Assembly (NCBI RefSeq): GCF_014856545.2
Contig: NZ_CP109811.1
Span: 3,404,001-3,468,000 of the forward strand
From: Mesobacillus jeotgali
Lineage (GTDB): Bacteria; Bacillota; Bacilli; Bacillales; Cytobacillaceae
Reading direction: 5' to 3'
Length of the DNA: 64,000 nt
Of this stretch, positions 35,906 to 46,450 are shown piece by piece (position 1 is the first letter of the stretch; every line of letters begins with the position of its first letter). Both the position numbers and the translations under genes were made by a program. A model generated the notes under the pieces. It made no database searches, was not told the DNA's origin, and was given only the letters and a program-made list of their open reading frames with translations.

Positions 35906-36152
35906 CAAAAAAAGCCCTCATCCCTGGACAGGGACGAGAGCTTGCTCGCGGTACCACCCTGATTATGGACGCAAAAACGCACGCCCATCTCTCAAAAACG
36001 CTTTAACGCAGCTGCTACGGCAGGTTTTGCCTACACTCCGGAATAGCCTTCTGTTATCCTTCACCGGGAATTCTTTCAGCCTGGGAATCCCTCTCTTGAC
36101 GATGGTCTATAACATACTCGTTCCTTCTACACTTTTCGAATTATTAATCTAT
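35906..36152 (-). promoter_or_regulatory. T-box riboswitch of alaS
   Basis: The T-box sequence GGTGGTACCGCG is at 35947-35958 (minus strand), followed by a terminator stem (GAGCTCTCGTCCCTG with CAGGGATGAGGGC) and a T tract at 35906-35913. The upstream stem region has a possible GCT alanine specifier at 36045-36047. The leader lets uncharged tRNA-Ala turn on alaS. It lies between the promoter at 36159-36188 and the alaS start. Confidence 0.93.
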
Positions 36153-36158
36153 AGCCGA

Positions 36159-36188
36159 ATTATATATACTCCAGGTGCGGTTTGTCAA
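36159..36188 (-). promoter_or_regulatory. SigA promoter of alaS
   Basis: On the minus strand TTGACA (complement of 36183-36188) and TATAAT (complement of 36159-36164) are both perfect and 18 bases apart. Transcription should start near 36152, at the T-box head. Confidence 0.9.
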
Positions 36189-36203
36189 ACGACTTGGCGA
36201 AAA

Positions 36204-37292
36204 TTATGAGGGGCGTTCTTTCTTTCTCTCAAGGATGATATGATCTTTTGCATGAATCAATGCCGCCCTCAATACAACCAGGACAGGAACAGCTAGAATC
36301 AATCCAAGAATGCCGCCGACTTCTTCACCCGCCAGCAGCGCAAACATGATCATCAGCGGATGCATGTGCAGGCTTTTCCCGACAATCAGCGGGGAAAGGA
36401 TATTTCCCTCAAGAAATTGCAGAGAAAAAACAATTACAAGTGAAAGAAGCACCATCTTCACCGACATAGTTGCTGCAATGATCACGGCTGGAATAGCTCC
36501 AATGATCGGGCCAAAATAAGGGATCACATTCGTTATCCCAACGATTGCTCCTAACAGCAGCGAATACTTGATGCCCGCCATCCAAAAAAACAATGAAGAC
36601 AGGACACCAATGATGAGACATATGAGCAGCTGGCCCCGGATATAGCTCCCGAGCGACTTGTCGACTTCGTGCAGGAACTTTGTGCCTGGCTGCCTCCACT
36701 GCCGAGGTGTTAGGTACCATGCCGCTTTTTTCATGACATCGAAATCCTTCAGCATATAAAAAGCGATAAACGGAATAACCGCTATCGTCAAAATTGAATT
36801 TATGATATCCATCAGGAATGTCATCGTACCTGCGAGCACACCATCAAGCCATTGCTCCATCCGGGTAATCCCATCCTCGATTCTTTCGTGGATGCCTGCC
36901 GGCCAAGTCGAGGTCTGGTCAACAATATTATTGACCATTTGCCTATATTGCTCTGCAAAATACGGGGCATTCTCCGCCAGGTCGCCCAGCTGGTGAATCA
37001 GTGCAGGGACGCCTTTGTAAAAAGCAAACCCCGCTCCGCCAAAAAACAAAATATAAATAATCAAAATCGAAACTCCACGGTGAAGTCCTCTTTGATGCAA
37101 GGCCTCAACAATAGGGTGGAGCAAATATGTAATAAACGCAGCCACGGAAAAAGGAACAAGCAGCGATATCAAAACTTCCAAAAACGGAACCCAAATGGAC
37201 TGCAATTTAATAAAAACAAATAGCACAATAAATAAAAGGAGAAGAAATCCGAGCCGGTAATACCATTTCATCTGGATATTCACTATCTTCAC
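36204..37292 (-). CDS. yrrI: AI-2E family transporter YrrI
   Basis: The 362-residue membrane protein belongs to the AI-2E/PerM family with about eight helices, an amphipathic middle loop rich in charged residues (about 95-150) and the VGITNVIPYFGPIIGAIPA motif near residue 260. Substrate is not known; some relatives export ions or autoinducer-2. It lies just upstream of the alaS promoter and is separately transcribed from yrzQ. Confidence 0.92.
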   Translation of the reverse strand: MKIVNIQMKWYYRLGFLLLLFIVLFVFIKLQSIWVPFLEVLISLLVPFSVAAFITYLLHPIVEALHQRGLHRGVSILIIYILFFGGAGFAFYKGVPALIHQLGDLAENAPYFAEQYRQMVNNIVDQTSTWPAGIHERIEDGITRMEQWLDGVLAGTMTFLMDIINSILTIAVIPFIAFYMLKDFDVMKKAAWYLTPRQWRQPGTKFLHEVDKSLGSYIRGQLLICLIIGVLSSLFFWMAGIKYSLLLGAIVGITNVIPYFGPIIGAIPAVIIAATMSVKMVLLSLVIVFSLQFLEGNILSPLIVGKSLHMHPLMIMFALLAGEEVGGILGLILAVPVLVVLRAALIHAKDHIILERKKERPS

Positions 37293-37421
37293 CCACCTTC
37301 CTGTTTATTCTTGAAAGAAAGGTGGAGGATTATGCATTTTTTGGCCTTGCGAGGATATTTACACGCTTATTGAACTTTGATAATCATGCCATCTTCATAA
37401 AATTGGAAAGACCGCTAAACA

Positions 37422-37453
37422 GCAAAGAAACCCCTGCAAATATTACAGGGGTT
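37422..37453 (-). terminator. terminator of yrzQ
   Basis: AACCCCTG (37429-37436) pairs with CAGGGGTT (37445-37452); the minus-strand tail reads TCTTTGC, so the T tract is weak. It lies about 30 bases after the yrzQ stop. Confidence 0.6.
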
Positions 37454-37483
37454 CATCATTATAGGATTGGCGCAGACAGCATA

Positions 37484-37618
37484 TTAAAATAAAGCTTTCG
37501 TCATTTTCTTGCCAAGCTTCTTCATTTTTCTGCCTGACATCATATTATTGTTTGACGTATAGTTGTAAGCTGCCATGCCAGCACCAAAAGCGATTACGGA
37601 GGTTAACATTTTATTCAA
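37484..37618 (-). CDS. yrzQ: YrzQ, DUF3918 small protein
   Basis: This 44-residue protein starts MNKMLTSVIAFGAGMAAYNY and ends in a basic helix (KMKKLGKKMTKALF), the plan of the YrzQ/DUF3918 family. I choose TTG at 37618: GAGGTG lies seven bases upstream and the MNK start fits the family, while the internal ATG has no site. Function is unknown. Confidence 0.82.
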   Translation of the reverse strand: MNKMLTSVIAFGAGMAAYNYTSNNNMMSGRKMKKLGKKMTKALF

Positions 37619-37643
37619 TGTGCTTCACCTCTTCGTTTAATTT

Positions 37644-37835
37644 TTATATGCCGTATTGACGTTGATCTTCTTCAAACAAATCATCAAGTGAGCTCAATGT
37701 TCCATCTTCTTCGACTTGATGGGTATGGATCAAGCCTTTGTTCAGAGACAGTTCGATGAAGCAATTCCAGCAGTAATATTGGTTGATGCCAATTTTACCG
37801 ATATCCTTGCTTTTGCAATTGGGACAACTTAACAT
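37644..37835 (-). CDS. yrzR: YrzR-like zinc ribbon small protein
   Basis: The 63-residue protein has a CPNC-n14-CWNC zinc ribbon (C4, C7, C22, C25) and an acidic tail with SSLDDLFEEDQRQYG. It lies between yrrD and yrzQ, where B. subtilis carries yrzR, so I use that name with some caution. Function is unknown. Confidence 0.75.
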   Translation of the reverse strand: MLSCPNCKSKDIGKIGINQYYCWNCFIELSLNKGLIHTHQVEEDGTLSSLDDLFEEDQRQYGI

Positions 37836-37844
37836 AAGGACACC

Positions 37845-38321
37845 TCATCTCGATTTAACAGTGACGACGATGGCATCCTTTCCGATTGCAGGCGGACCAG
37901 TGGTCTTAATGACACGCTTCCCATTCGCGATATCCGAAAAAAAGCCATCCGTTAATTCGTACCCTACAATCGTGCCCACTTCTTCCATAAAATATACATC
38001 CTCCAGCAAGCCGAGCTGCTCCCCTTCCTTCGAAAGAAGCTTTTTCCCAGCGAGGCTCTCATTATGCTCGAATGTATATTCAGGCTCTGTCTCCAATCGC
38101 TCCAAGGCTGACTTGTCTTTCACCATGATCCCATCTTCACCAAAGGATGAAACCTGGTCCACTTTGACTTGAAACGTTTTCTTGAGGAACGCACCCTTTT
38201 TTACAAGTAAGCCTACTACGCTTCCATTGCCTGAAATGCTCACATCACAAACTTCGCCCAGTTTTTGACCACTCGCCAATTCATATACAGGCAGTCCTTT
38301 TAAAAGTGAAAATGTCCGCAA
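37845..38321 (-). CDS. yrrD: YrrD, PRC-barrel protein
   Basis: The 158-residue protein consists of two PRC-barrel-like halves: LLKGLPVYELASGQKLGEV at the start and SKEGEQLGLLEDVYF near residue 100. Such barrels occur in RNA-processing and sporulation proteins; no function is known for YrrD. It ends ten bases upstream of yrzR and is transcribed away from recD2, which ends in its own terminator. Confidence 0.88.
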   Translation of the reverse strand: MRTFSLLKGLPVYELASGQKLGEVCDVSISGNGSVVGLLVKKGAFLKKTFQVKVDQVSSFGEDGIMVKDKSALERLETEPEYTFEHNESLAGKKLLSKEGEQLGLLEDVYFMEEVGTIVGYELTDGFFSDIANGKRVIKTTGPPAIGKDAIVVTVKSR

Positions 38322-38403
38322 AAGTGTGTCCCGCCTTTCCGAACACTCTTAGTTTCCACTGACTGCAGACAATTCATAAGGTGTAAGGTTTTCCATGGAA
38401 AAT

Positions 38404-38434
38404 AAAAAAGAATCCGCAATAATTGCAGATTCTT
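38404..38434 (-). terminator. terminator of recD2
   Basis: AAGAATCCGCA (38408-38418) and TGCAGATTCTT (38424-38434) form the stem; the 5' arm on the minus strand overlaps the recD2 stop codon and is followed by TTTTTT. Confidence 0.8.
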
Positions 38435-40892
38435 ACGCCTCATTTTCCTCCATAAAATCATAAGGAGTCAGTTTGCCCATCCCTATCATCGGATCAGCTT
38501 TTTTGATGATATCGATATAATCCGTTCCCTCATCTTTTTGGATATTTTGTTCACTTTGATTTTCCGACTGGGGCTTGCCTTGATCGCTTGTTTCCGCTTC
38601 ACCATTCAATTCAGGCAGCATTTGTACAAGCTTCTCAACGAGTGTAGTATTCCTTGCTGTATCCTCACCGCGTTCAATCCCCATTTTCAGTGCTTCTTCT
38701 TCGCCAACAAGAATGAGGAATTGCTTACTTCTGGTGATCGCCGTATAAATCAGATTCCTGCGCAGCATCCTGTAGTAGCTTTTTACCACCGGAAGGACAA
38801 CAATCGGAAATTCACTGCCCTGGGATTTATGCACTGAACAGCAATAGGCATGGGTGATTTGCGACAGGTCCGGCCTATTGTAAGTGACTTCAATACCGTC
38901 AAAGGAAACAATCAGCTGATCTTGTTTTTCCGTGTTTTCCTTTGCGTAAAAGATTGCGACTACCTCACCCATATCCCCATTGAATACATTGGCTTCTGGC
39001 TGATTGACTAGCTGGAGGACTTTATCGCCGATCCGGTATTTCACATCGCCAAACGCCAGTTCTTTCCTGGTGCCATCATCATTCGCATTGAATAACTCCT
39101 GCAGCAGCTCGTTCAAACGGTCGATACCGGCAGGACCTCTGTACATCGGTGCCAGCACCTGGATGTTCCTAGGCGAATACCCTTTCTTTTTGGCATTCGC
39201 GACTACCTTTTCGACTACCTGCGGAATCTGGCTGGTCGTACATTTTATAAACGATCGGTCTGGCTGTTGTGCGGAAATATCATCTGGCATATAGCCATTT
39301 TTGATTTGGTGGGCAAGTTCGATGATCGACGAACCTTCAGCCTGCCTGTAGATGTCCGTCAGCCTCACTGTCGGGACTCTTCCTGAATCCAACAGATCCT
39401 TCAGCACCTGGCCGGGACCTACTGATGGGAGCTGGTCTTCATCCCCCACTACGATAACCTGTATATTGTCAGGAAGCGACTTGAACAATTGATGTGCCAG
39501 CCATATATCAACCATTGAGGTTTCATCAATGATCAGAATCTTCCCTTCTAGCGGCTGGTCTTCATTATGGTCAAAGCCTTCTGCGCCATTCCAGCGCAGC
39601 AGCCTGTGGATGGTCACGGCAGGGAGGCCGGTTGACTCAGTCATCCTCTTAGCCGCACGACCGGTCGGAGCTGCCAGCAAAAACGGATAAGGTTCTTCTT
39701 TTTTATAGTCCTTAGGATCCAAAGAACAGCCATGCAACTCCGCATAAAGCTCAACAATTCCCTTGATGACCGTCGTTTTCCCTGTGCCAGGACCGCCTGT
39801 CAGGATCATCATTGGTGACATAAGCGCTGTCTGGATCGCTTCCTTCTGGCTTGGTCCGTATTGGACACCCAGACGCTCCTCTAAATTACCGAGAGCAAGC
39901 AGAAACTCTGACTCAGGAAATTGATTTTCATATTCATTCTGGTCGAGAATCCTCTTTATGTTCACAACCAGGCCTTTTTCCGAATAATAAAGGGACGGCA
40001 GATAGATTCTCTGTTCTTCGGCAACCAGCTTTCCTTCTTCACCAAGCCTGACGATTTCGTTCGAGATATCAGTGAATTCAATCTCAATACTCTGATTGTC
40101 TTCAAGCAGCTTTTTTACCTCGACAAGCAAATTCTCCGCATCCATGAACACATGCCCGCCCTGGATGCTTGAACTTTCGAGTGTATAGAGACAGGCCGCC
40201 TTGATCCGGTCAGGATGATTTCCTGTCAGTCCAAGCTGGCTTCCCAGTTCATCTGCCCTTCCGAATCCAATGCCTTCGATATCCTCGACCAGCTTATAAG
40301 GGTTGTTCTGGATGACGTCGATGGCTTGTTCTTTGTATACTTGATAAATCTTCATCGACAACTGAGGGCCAAATCCATATTCGTTTAGTGCTACCATGAC
40401 TTGTTCAAGGCCTTGATGCTCCATCAAAGTGTCATAAAGTTCCTTCGCTTTTTCAGGAGCCAGCTTAGGAATCTGGTCAAGTACGGATGGATTCTCAATG
40501 ATTCGCGTTATCGCTTTTTCACCAAGTGTATCAACGATTTTTTCTGCCGTTTTTTTCCCGATTCCCTTGAAGAGATCACTCGATAGGTAACTGATGATCC
40601 CCTGCTTTGACTGTGGCAAATCCTTGCGGAAATGTGTGGCATGGAATTGGGCGCCGAATTTAGGATGTTCTTTTACCTCTCCAAAGAATATATAAGTCTC
40701 CTGCTCATGAATCCGGGGGAAATAGCCTGTTATGACTGCTTCCTTATCATCGTACTGCTCATTCGTTTCCTCAACCCTGATCCTCAAGACTGTGTAAAGA
40801 TTTTGTTCATTATGAAAAATGGTGACAAGATGCTTTCCTTTCATGAACTTACCTTGTTCTGAAAACAAATCAAGCGAGTCCTGTTTATCCAA
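38433..40892 (-). CDS. recD2: RecD2-type ATP-dependent DNA helicase
   Basis: The 819-residue 5'-3' helicase (YrrC) has an N-terminal OB-like and helix-hairpin-helix region (GIGKKTAEKIVDTLG near 110), then Walker A GGPGTGKTT near residue 370, Walker B IIDETSMVD and the VVGDEDQLPSVGPG and HKSQGSEF motifs of SF1B enzymes. The start is TTG at 40892 with GGGGG seven bases upstream; a longer frame begins ATG at 40910 but would place the site inside it. It probably limits replication-recombination stress, by B. subtilis analogy. Confidence 0.95.
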   Translation of the reverse strand: MDKQDSLDLFSEQGKFMKGKHLVTIFHNEQNLYTVLRIRVEETNEQYDDKEAVITGYFPRIHEQETYIFFGEVKEHPKFGAQFHATHFRKDLPQSKQGIISYLSSDLFKGIGKKTAEKIVDTLGEKAITRIIENPSVLDQIPKLAPEKAKELYDTLMEHQGLEQVMVALNEYGFGPQLSMKIYQVYKEQAIDVIQNNPYKLVEDIEGIGFGRADELGSQLGLTGNHPDRIKAACLYTLESSSIQGGHVFMDAENLLVEVKKLLEDNQSIEIEFTDISNEIVRLGEEGKLVAEEQRIYLPSLYYSEKGLVVNIKRILDQNEYENQFPESEFLLALGNLEERLGVQYGPSQKEAIQTALMSPMMILTGGPGTGKTTVIKGIVELYAELHGCSLDPKDYKKEEPYPFLLAAPTGRAAKRMTESTGLPAVTIHRLLRWNGAEGFDHNEDQPLEGKILIIDETSMVDIWLAHQLFKSLPDNIQVIVVGDEDQLPSVGPGQVLKDLLDSGRVPTVRLTDIYRQAEGSSIIELAHQIKNGYMPDDISAQQPDRSFIKCTTSQIPQVVEKVVANAKKKGYSPRNIQVLAPMYRGPAGIDRLNELLQELFNANDDGTRKELAFGDVKYRIGDKVLQLVNQPEANVFNGDMGEVVAIFYAKENTEKQDQLIVSFDGIEVTYNRPDLSQITHAYCCSVHKSQGSEFPIVVLPVVKSYYRMLRRNLIYTAITRSKQFLILVGEEEALKMGIERGEDTARNTTLVEKLVQMLPELNGEAETSDQGKPQSENQSEQNIQKDEGTDYIDIIKKADPMIGMGKLTPYDFMEENEA

Positions 40893-40924
40893 AGCACTTC
40901 CCCCTTTCATCCATTGACCTTTAA

Positions 40925-41584
40925 TTAATGGAGATCCTGACCCTCAATCAATTTCTTGCCGTGTCCTGCAAGCAAGTGATCTGGCTGAACTTCCAATGCA
41001 CGATTGAACATTTCAAGTGCCTTGTCGCCATCTTCTTTGTACCCATAAGCTACCCCGAGATTATAAAATGCGTCCGCATGCTCCGGGTCCAGTTGGATTG
41101 CATGTTCAAGCGCAATTATCGCTTCATCGATAAAAGCTTCCCTGGCGAGGCATAGGCCATATTGGAAATGGGCTTCAGCATCATTTTCGAGAAGTTCCGT
41201 GCTGCGCTGTAAATATGGCAGAGCCAGCTTGCTGCTGCCCAAATGCGCGAGACTCATACCCAGCATGAAAAAATTGTCTCCATTGTCCAGCCCTTTTTTC
41301 ATGGCCAGCTCAAACATCTTTCTGGCTTCATCGAAATCCTGGTTATCGTAATAAACACTGCCCTTGCTGTAGTATGCTGCTGTAGCATTTTCATCAAGGC
41401 CGATCGCTTTATCGTAAAAATTCATCGCTCTTTCCGTATCGCCTACCGCGGTAAGTACGTTCCCGAAATTTATGTATGCAACTGGATCTTTTGGCTGAGC
41501 ATCAATCGCTTCAGCAAATGCCTTCGCAGCCTCTTCCCATTTGCCTTCTCTCATAAAATCAATACCAATCTGGTTTTTATCCAT
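40925..41584 (-). CDS. yrrB: TPR-repeat protein YrrB
   Basis: The 219-residue protein is almost wholly tetratricopeptide repeats, about six, beginning with GIDFMREGKWEEAAKAF and ending with YNLGVAYGYKEDGDKALEMF. Such repeats mediate protein-protein contact; the partner is not known, although yrrB sits next to mnmA and recD2 in many Bacillus. ATG at 41584 has GGAGTG six bases upstream. A longer open frame upstream of it reads through the mnmA terminator and is not coding. Confidence 0.92.
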   Translation of the reverse strand: MDKNQIGIDFMREGKWEEAAKAFAEAIDAQPKDPVAYINFGNVLTAVGDTERAMNFYDKAIGLDENATAAYYSKGSVYYDNQDFDEARKMFELAMKKGLDNGDNFFMLGMSLAHLGSSKLALPYLQRSTELLENDAEAHFQYGLCLAREAFIDEAIIALEHAIQLDPEHADAFYNLGVAYGYKEDGDKALEMFNRALEVQPDHLLAGHGKKLIEGQDLH

Positions 41585-41703
41585 AATTAACACTCCATTC
41601 TCCATGAAAGTATACCATATCAAGGGGTATTTTAGGCTCTCTCTAGTACTGCTGAACTTTACTTTTGGTTTGTAAAACAGAAAGTTTCCAAACAGACTTA
41701 AAT

Positions 41704-41742
41704 CCAAAACAATCCCCGGCGAAGCTGGCCCGCCGGGGATTT
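41704..41742 (-). terminator. terminator of mnmA
   Basis: AATCCCCGGCG (41711-41721) and CGCCGGGGATT (41731-41741) are perfect 11-base inverted repeats, nine bases after the mnmA stop; the minus-strand tail reads GTTTTGG. Confidence 0.8.
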
Positions 41743-41750
41743 GATCAGGA

Positions 41751-42872
<1,122 letters not shown>

Positions 42873-42933
42873 TCACCTCTTTTCTCTTCCTTTAAAACTT
42901 ATTCTTCCCTGAAACCTGGCTATTTTTCTAAAA

Positions 42934-44082
42934 CTAGCTATTTTTCGCAAGCCGGCTGACAATTTTCGCAGTAGCCTCAGCTGCTTTTTCAATCTGTTCC
43001 TTTGTATTGTGCAACCCAAAGCTAAAGCGGATGGAATTGGTCAGCTTATCATCTTCTTTTCCAAACATCGCGACCAGCACATGGGAGGGATCGATTGATC
43101 CAGCCGTACATGCTGAACCGCTTGAAGCAGCAATGCCAGATAAATCAAGGTTGACAAGCATCGCTTCGACATTCGTGCCCGGAAAGCTTAAGTTTAAAAT
43201 ATGAGGAAGTGATTTATCAAGCAATCCGTTCAGCTGGAAAGAGATTCCGCTGCTTTTAAGTTGATCGATAAACAAATTCCTTAAATCATTATAGAAGCTT
43301 CGCTTTGTTTCAAGCTCCGTTTGGGATAGCTGAACAGCTTTGCGGAACCCGGCAATCGCCGCGACATTCTCGGTTCCGGCACGGCGTTTTCGTTCTTGTT
43401 CACCACCGAATATCTGCCTGGACAGCTTGATTCCATCCCGGATATAAAGAAAACCAATTCCCTTGGGTCCGTTGATTTTATGGGCTGAAACAGAAAGCAA
43501 ATCAACCTTCAGTTCTTCGACATCCAATTTTTCAATGCCATAAGCCTGGACAGCATCTGTATGGAAAACAGCTTGATGCTCAGCTAGCGTTTCACCAATC
43601 TCTTTGATAGGCTGAATGGTGCCAACCTCATTGTTACCATACATTATTGTTACAAGGATCGTGTCATCCCGTAATGCCTCATTCAATTTTTCCAAAGAAA
43701 CCAGGCCATTTTCATCTGCCGGGAGATAAGTGACCTCAAATCCACGCTTCTCCAATTCCTCACAGCTGTGCAGGACAGCATGATGTTCAATCTGTGTCGT
43801 GATGATATGCTGACCTTTAGAGCGATTGCTTTCCGCATAACCGATGATGGCCAGGTTATCTGCTTCAGTGCCACCGCTCGTAAAAATGATATTGTTTCCC
43901 TTCGTCCCGATGCTTTTCGCTAGTTCATCGCGGGTATCGTCGAGGATCTTCCTTGCCTCACGACCAAAATGATGGATGCTAGAAGGGTTACCGAATTCTG
44001 CTTCCATTACCTTGACCATTTCGGCCAGCACGTCCGGATGCATTGGTGTAGTGGCTGCATGGTCCAAATAGATTCTTTCCAA
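42934..44082 (-). CDS. yrvO: cysteine desulfurase YrvO (IscS-type)
   Basis: The 382-residue PLP enzyme takes sulfur from cysteine to supply MnmA. The PLP lysine is K202 (VSAHKINGPKG) and the persulfide cysteine C325 (SSGSACTAGS). It is upstream of mnmA and follows cymR, but a 306-base repeat element lies in the cymR-yrvO gap. The YrvO name is by gene order and partner. Confidence 0.96.
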   Translation of the reverse strand: MERIYLDHAATTPMHPDVLAEMVKVMEAEFGNPSSIHHFGREARKILDDTRDELAKSIGTKGNNIIFTSGGTEADNLAIIGYAESNRSKGQHIITTQIEHHAVLHSCEELEKRGFEVTYLPADENGLVSLEKLNEALRDDTILVTIMYGNNEVGTIQPIKEIGETLAEHQAVFHTDAVQAYGIEKLDVEELKVDLLSVSAHKINGPKGIGFLYIRDGIKLSRQIFGGEQERKRRAGTENVAAIAGFRKAVQLSQTELETKRSFYNDLRNLFIDQLKSSGISFQLNGLLDKSLPHILNLSFPGTNVEAMLVNLDLSGIAASSGSACTAGSIDPSHVLVAMFGKEDDKLTNSIRFSFGLHNTKEQIEKAAEATAKIVSRLAKNS

Positions 44083-44116
44083 AGTCTTACCCTCTCTTCA
44101 GAAGATTTTTTATATT

Positions 44117-44422
44117 GGCTCTTTAAAATTTGACTGTTGATTTTCGTTCCAGGCGCATCGCTTTCCGCGGGGAAGATTTATGAAAAAGCCCAACTGCCGG
44201 CTTTTTCAAAGTTCAAATTCTTCCTTGCAGTCGTGGAGCCTCCTCGGCGCTTTAAGCGCCTGCGGGGTCTCCCCATGACTTTCTCATCCAACAGGACTTT
44301 GAATTAGCTTCCTCGAACGTGCCCACGCACGATGGAAATGCGTTAGCATTTTCGGAGGAGTCTTCGCGCCTTCCACTACAATCAACAAGTTTTATAAAAC
44401 CTCGATGGGCTATAACAGAGCC
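44117..44422 (+). repeat. interspersed repeat, copy B (largest)
   Basis: This copy begins GGCTCTTTAAAATTTGACTGTTGATT and ends AATCAAC...TAACAGAGCC, so the outer ends GGCTCT and AGAGCC are inverted repeats. Compared with copies A and C it has an extra block (about 60 bases, GGAAGATTTATGAAAAAGCC region). It sits between yrvO and cymR, transcribed on the minus strand, and so would be part of any cymR-yrvO-mnmA transcript. No transposase is present. Confidence 0.85.
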
Positions 44423-44502
44423 ACTAACTATCATGAATTTTGCTGCTTATTCAGCCGAAGAAATTCTGAATGAGAACAAGCGGCATTCCATACGAACAGG
44501 CT

Positions 44503-44925
44503 TTATATATAAAACATATAAGCGTCGGACTCGCCAAAGTTGTCGGAATGATTGGCGAGGTCTTCGATTGTGGTATTGTCGAGTACGTCCTTGACAGCAT
44601 CTCTGATTCTTGTCCAGAGTTCGCGTTTGGCAGGTTCCTCATCCTCGATACCCTCAACGATGCTAATCGGCCCCTCGAGTACACGGATGATGTCTCCAGC
44701 CGAGATGGTTGATGGTTCTGAACTGAGAATATACCCGCCATATGCTCCTCTGATGCTTTTCACCAGGCCGGCATTTCTGAGCGGAGCAACCAATTGCTCT
44801 AGGTAATGCTCTGATAAATCATTCGTTTGCGCAATGGATTTTAGTGATATCGGGCCTTCACCATATTTTTTGGCCAGCTCGATCATGATCGTCAATCCAT
44901 AGCGTCCTTTCGTCGATATTTTCAT
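44503..44925 (-). CDS. cymR: CymR, Rrf2-family regulator of cysteine metabolism
   Basis: The 140-residue Rrf2 protein has an N-terminal winged helix (MKISTKGRYGLTIMIELA, LEQLVAPLRNAGLV) and no cysteine at all, which fits CymR, a regulator that works with CysK instead of an iron-sulfur cluster. The ATG at 44925 has GAGGTG four bases upstream. It is next to the IscS and MnmA genes as in B. subtilis and is divergent from rarA. Confidence 0.94.
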   Translation of the reverse strand: MKISTKGRYGLTIMIELAKKYGEGPISLKSIAQTNDLSEHYLEQLVAPLRNAGLVKSIRGAYGGYILSSEPSTISAGDIIRVLEGPISIVEGIEDEEPAKRELWTRIRDAVKDVLDNTTIEDLANHSDNFGESDAYMFYI

Positions 44926-45005
44926 AATGCACCTCTGTTCCATTTTTCTTAAAAGTTAGCTGTTTTTTTCAGATATATTCATAATGCCCCATATGGCATT
45001 CTCTC

Positions 45006-45035
45006 AATATAAATAGTATCAAAATCCTCAGTCAA
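45006..45035 (-). promoter_or_regulatory. predicted promoter of cymR
   Basis: On the minus strand TTGACT (complement of 45030-45035) and TATATT (complement of 45006-45011) are 18 bases apart, about 80 bases before the cymR start. Confidence 0.7.
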
Positions 45036-45139
45036 TAGGTAGGCTTTTGCAATTATAGCACAAATTGCGTGCCCCATGCGCAAGTCCCCCGTTCGTGTTA
45101 TTGTATATATACGAAATATGCGTTATTGGAGCGATGAGC

Positions 45140-46450
45140 ATGAATCTTAAACCTCTTGCTTTCAGGATGCGGCCGAGGACGGTCGAGGAAGTAATCGGCC
45201 AGTCACATCTAGTAGCTGAAGGAAAAATCATAAACCGGATGGTCAAGGCTCGGCAATTATCCTCGATGATCCTTTACGGACCGCCTGGCATTGGAAAAAC
45301 ATCGATTGCCAGCGCCATTGCAGGAAGCACGAATTTCGCGTTCAGGACACTGAATGCTGTTACGAATAATAAAAAGGATATGGAAGTAGTCGCCGCCGAG
45401 GCAAAAATGTCCGGAAAGGTGATTCTGCTTCTAGATGAGGTCCACCGCCTCGACAAAGCGAAACAGGACTTCCTGCTTCCTTACCTGGAAAACGGAATGA
45501 TTGTCTTAATTGGAGCGACGACAAGCAATCCTTACCATGCAATCAATCCAGCAATCCGGTCAAGATGCCAGATTTTCGAACTGAAGCCGCTTGAACCAGA
45601 TGATATTAAAACCGCGTTGCGCCGGGCTATTGCCGATGAAGAAAGAGGCCTTGGAGACTTGAAGATTGAGATTACCGAAGAGGCGCTTACCCATTTTGCA
45701 ACAGCCTCAGGCGGTGATGTCAGAAGTTCACTAAATGCGCTTGAACTCGCAGTGCTGTCCACTGAACCTGATGAAGACGGTGTCATCCATATAGATGAAG
45801 CTGCTGCAGAAGAATGCATGCAGAAAAAAAGTCTCTCGCATGATAAAGACGGTGATGCTCATTACGATGTACTGTCAGGCTTCCAAAAATCAATCAGGGG
45901 CAGCGACGTAAATGCCGCCCTCCACTATCTTGGCAGATTGATAGAAGCTGGCGACCTTGTCAGTATTAACCGCAGGCTCCTTGTCATTGCCTATGAAGAT
46001 ATTGGACTGGCTAGCCCGCAGGCAGGACAAAGGACGCTGGCAGCAATCGAAGCAGCCGAAAGGGTTGGCTTTCCGGAAGCAAGGATTCCATTGGCCAATG
46101 CAGTTATCGAACTATGTCTGTCTCCAAAGTCCAATTCTGCTTATGTTGCGCTTGATGCTGCACTGGCGGACATCCGTTCCGGTATCAGCGGCGAAGTTCC
46201 CGACCATCTAAAGGATGCCCATTATAAAGGGGCAAAAGACCTGGGAAGAGGCGTTGATTATCTATATCCGCACGATTATGAAGGCGGGTGGGTCAAGCAG
46301 CAGTATCTCCCGGACAGGATCAAGAACAAGGTTTATTACAAGCCTAAGAGAACCGGAAAATTCGAACAGGCCATTGCAGCAATCTATGAAAAGATTACAG
46401 GACAAAAAAAAATAACGGAAGGGCCGATTTCGGCTCTTCCGCTTTTTTAG
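45140..46450 (+). CDS. rarA: RarA/MgsA replication-associated AAA+ ATPase
   Basis: The 436-residue clamp-loader-like ATPase acts at stalled replication forks. Walker A GPPGIGKT is at 47-54, Walker B LLLDEVHRLDKAKQD follows, and the C-terminal MgsA domain has SDVNAALHYLGRLIEAGDL and the DYEGGWVKQQYLPD end. The ATG at 45140 has GGAG eight bases upstream; an ATG six bases earlier is too close to the site. It converges on tcdA, overlapping by four bases, with a terminator hairpin in the 3' ends. Confidence 0.95.
   Translation: MNLKPLAFRMRPRTVEEVIGQSHLVAEGKIINRMVKARQLSSMILYGPPGIGKTSIASAIAGSTNFAFRTLNAVTNNKKDMEVVAAEAKMSGKVILLLDEVHRLDKAKQDFLLPYLENGMIVLIGATTSNPYHAINPAIRSRCQIFELKPLEPDDIKTALRRAIADEERGLGDLKIEITEEALTHFATASGGDVRSSLNALELAVLSTEPDEDGVIHIDEAAAEECMQKKSLSHDKDGDAHYDVLSGFQKSIRGSDVNAALHYLGRLIEAGDLVSINRRLLVIAYEDIGLASPQAGQRTLAAIEAAERVGFPEARIPLANAVIELCLSPKSNSAYVALDAALADIRSGISGEVPDHLKDAHYKGAKDLGRGVDYLYPHDYEGGWVKQQYLPDRIKNKVYYKPKRTGKFEQAIAAIYEKITGQKKITEGPISALPLF
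46404..46448. terminator. two-way terminator in the overlapping ends of rarA and tcdA
   Basis: CGGAAGGGCCG (46416-46426) pairs with CGGCTCTTCCG (46431-46441), flanked by A-rich and T-rich tracts on the two sides. It ends rarA on the plus strand and tcdA on the minus strand and lies inside the rarA coding end. Confidence 0.85.
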
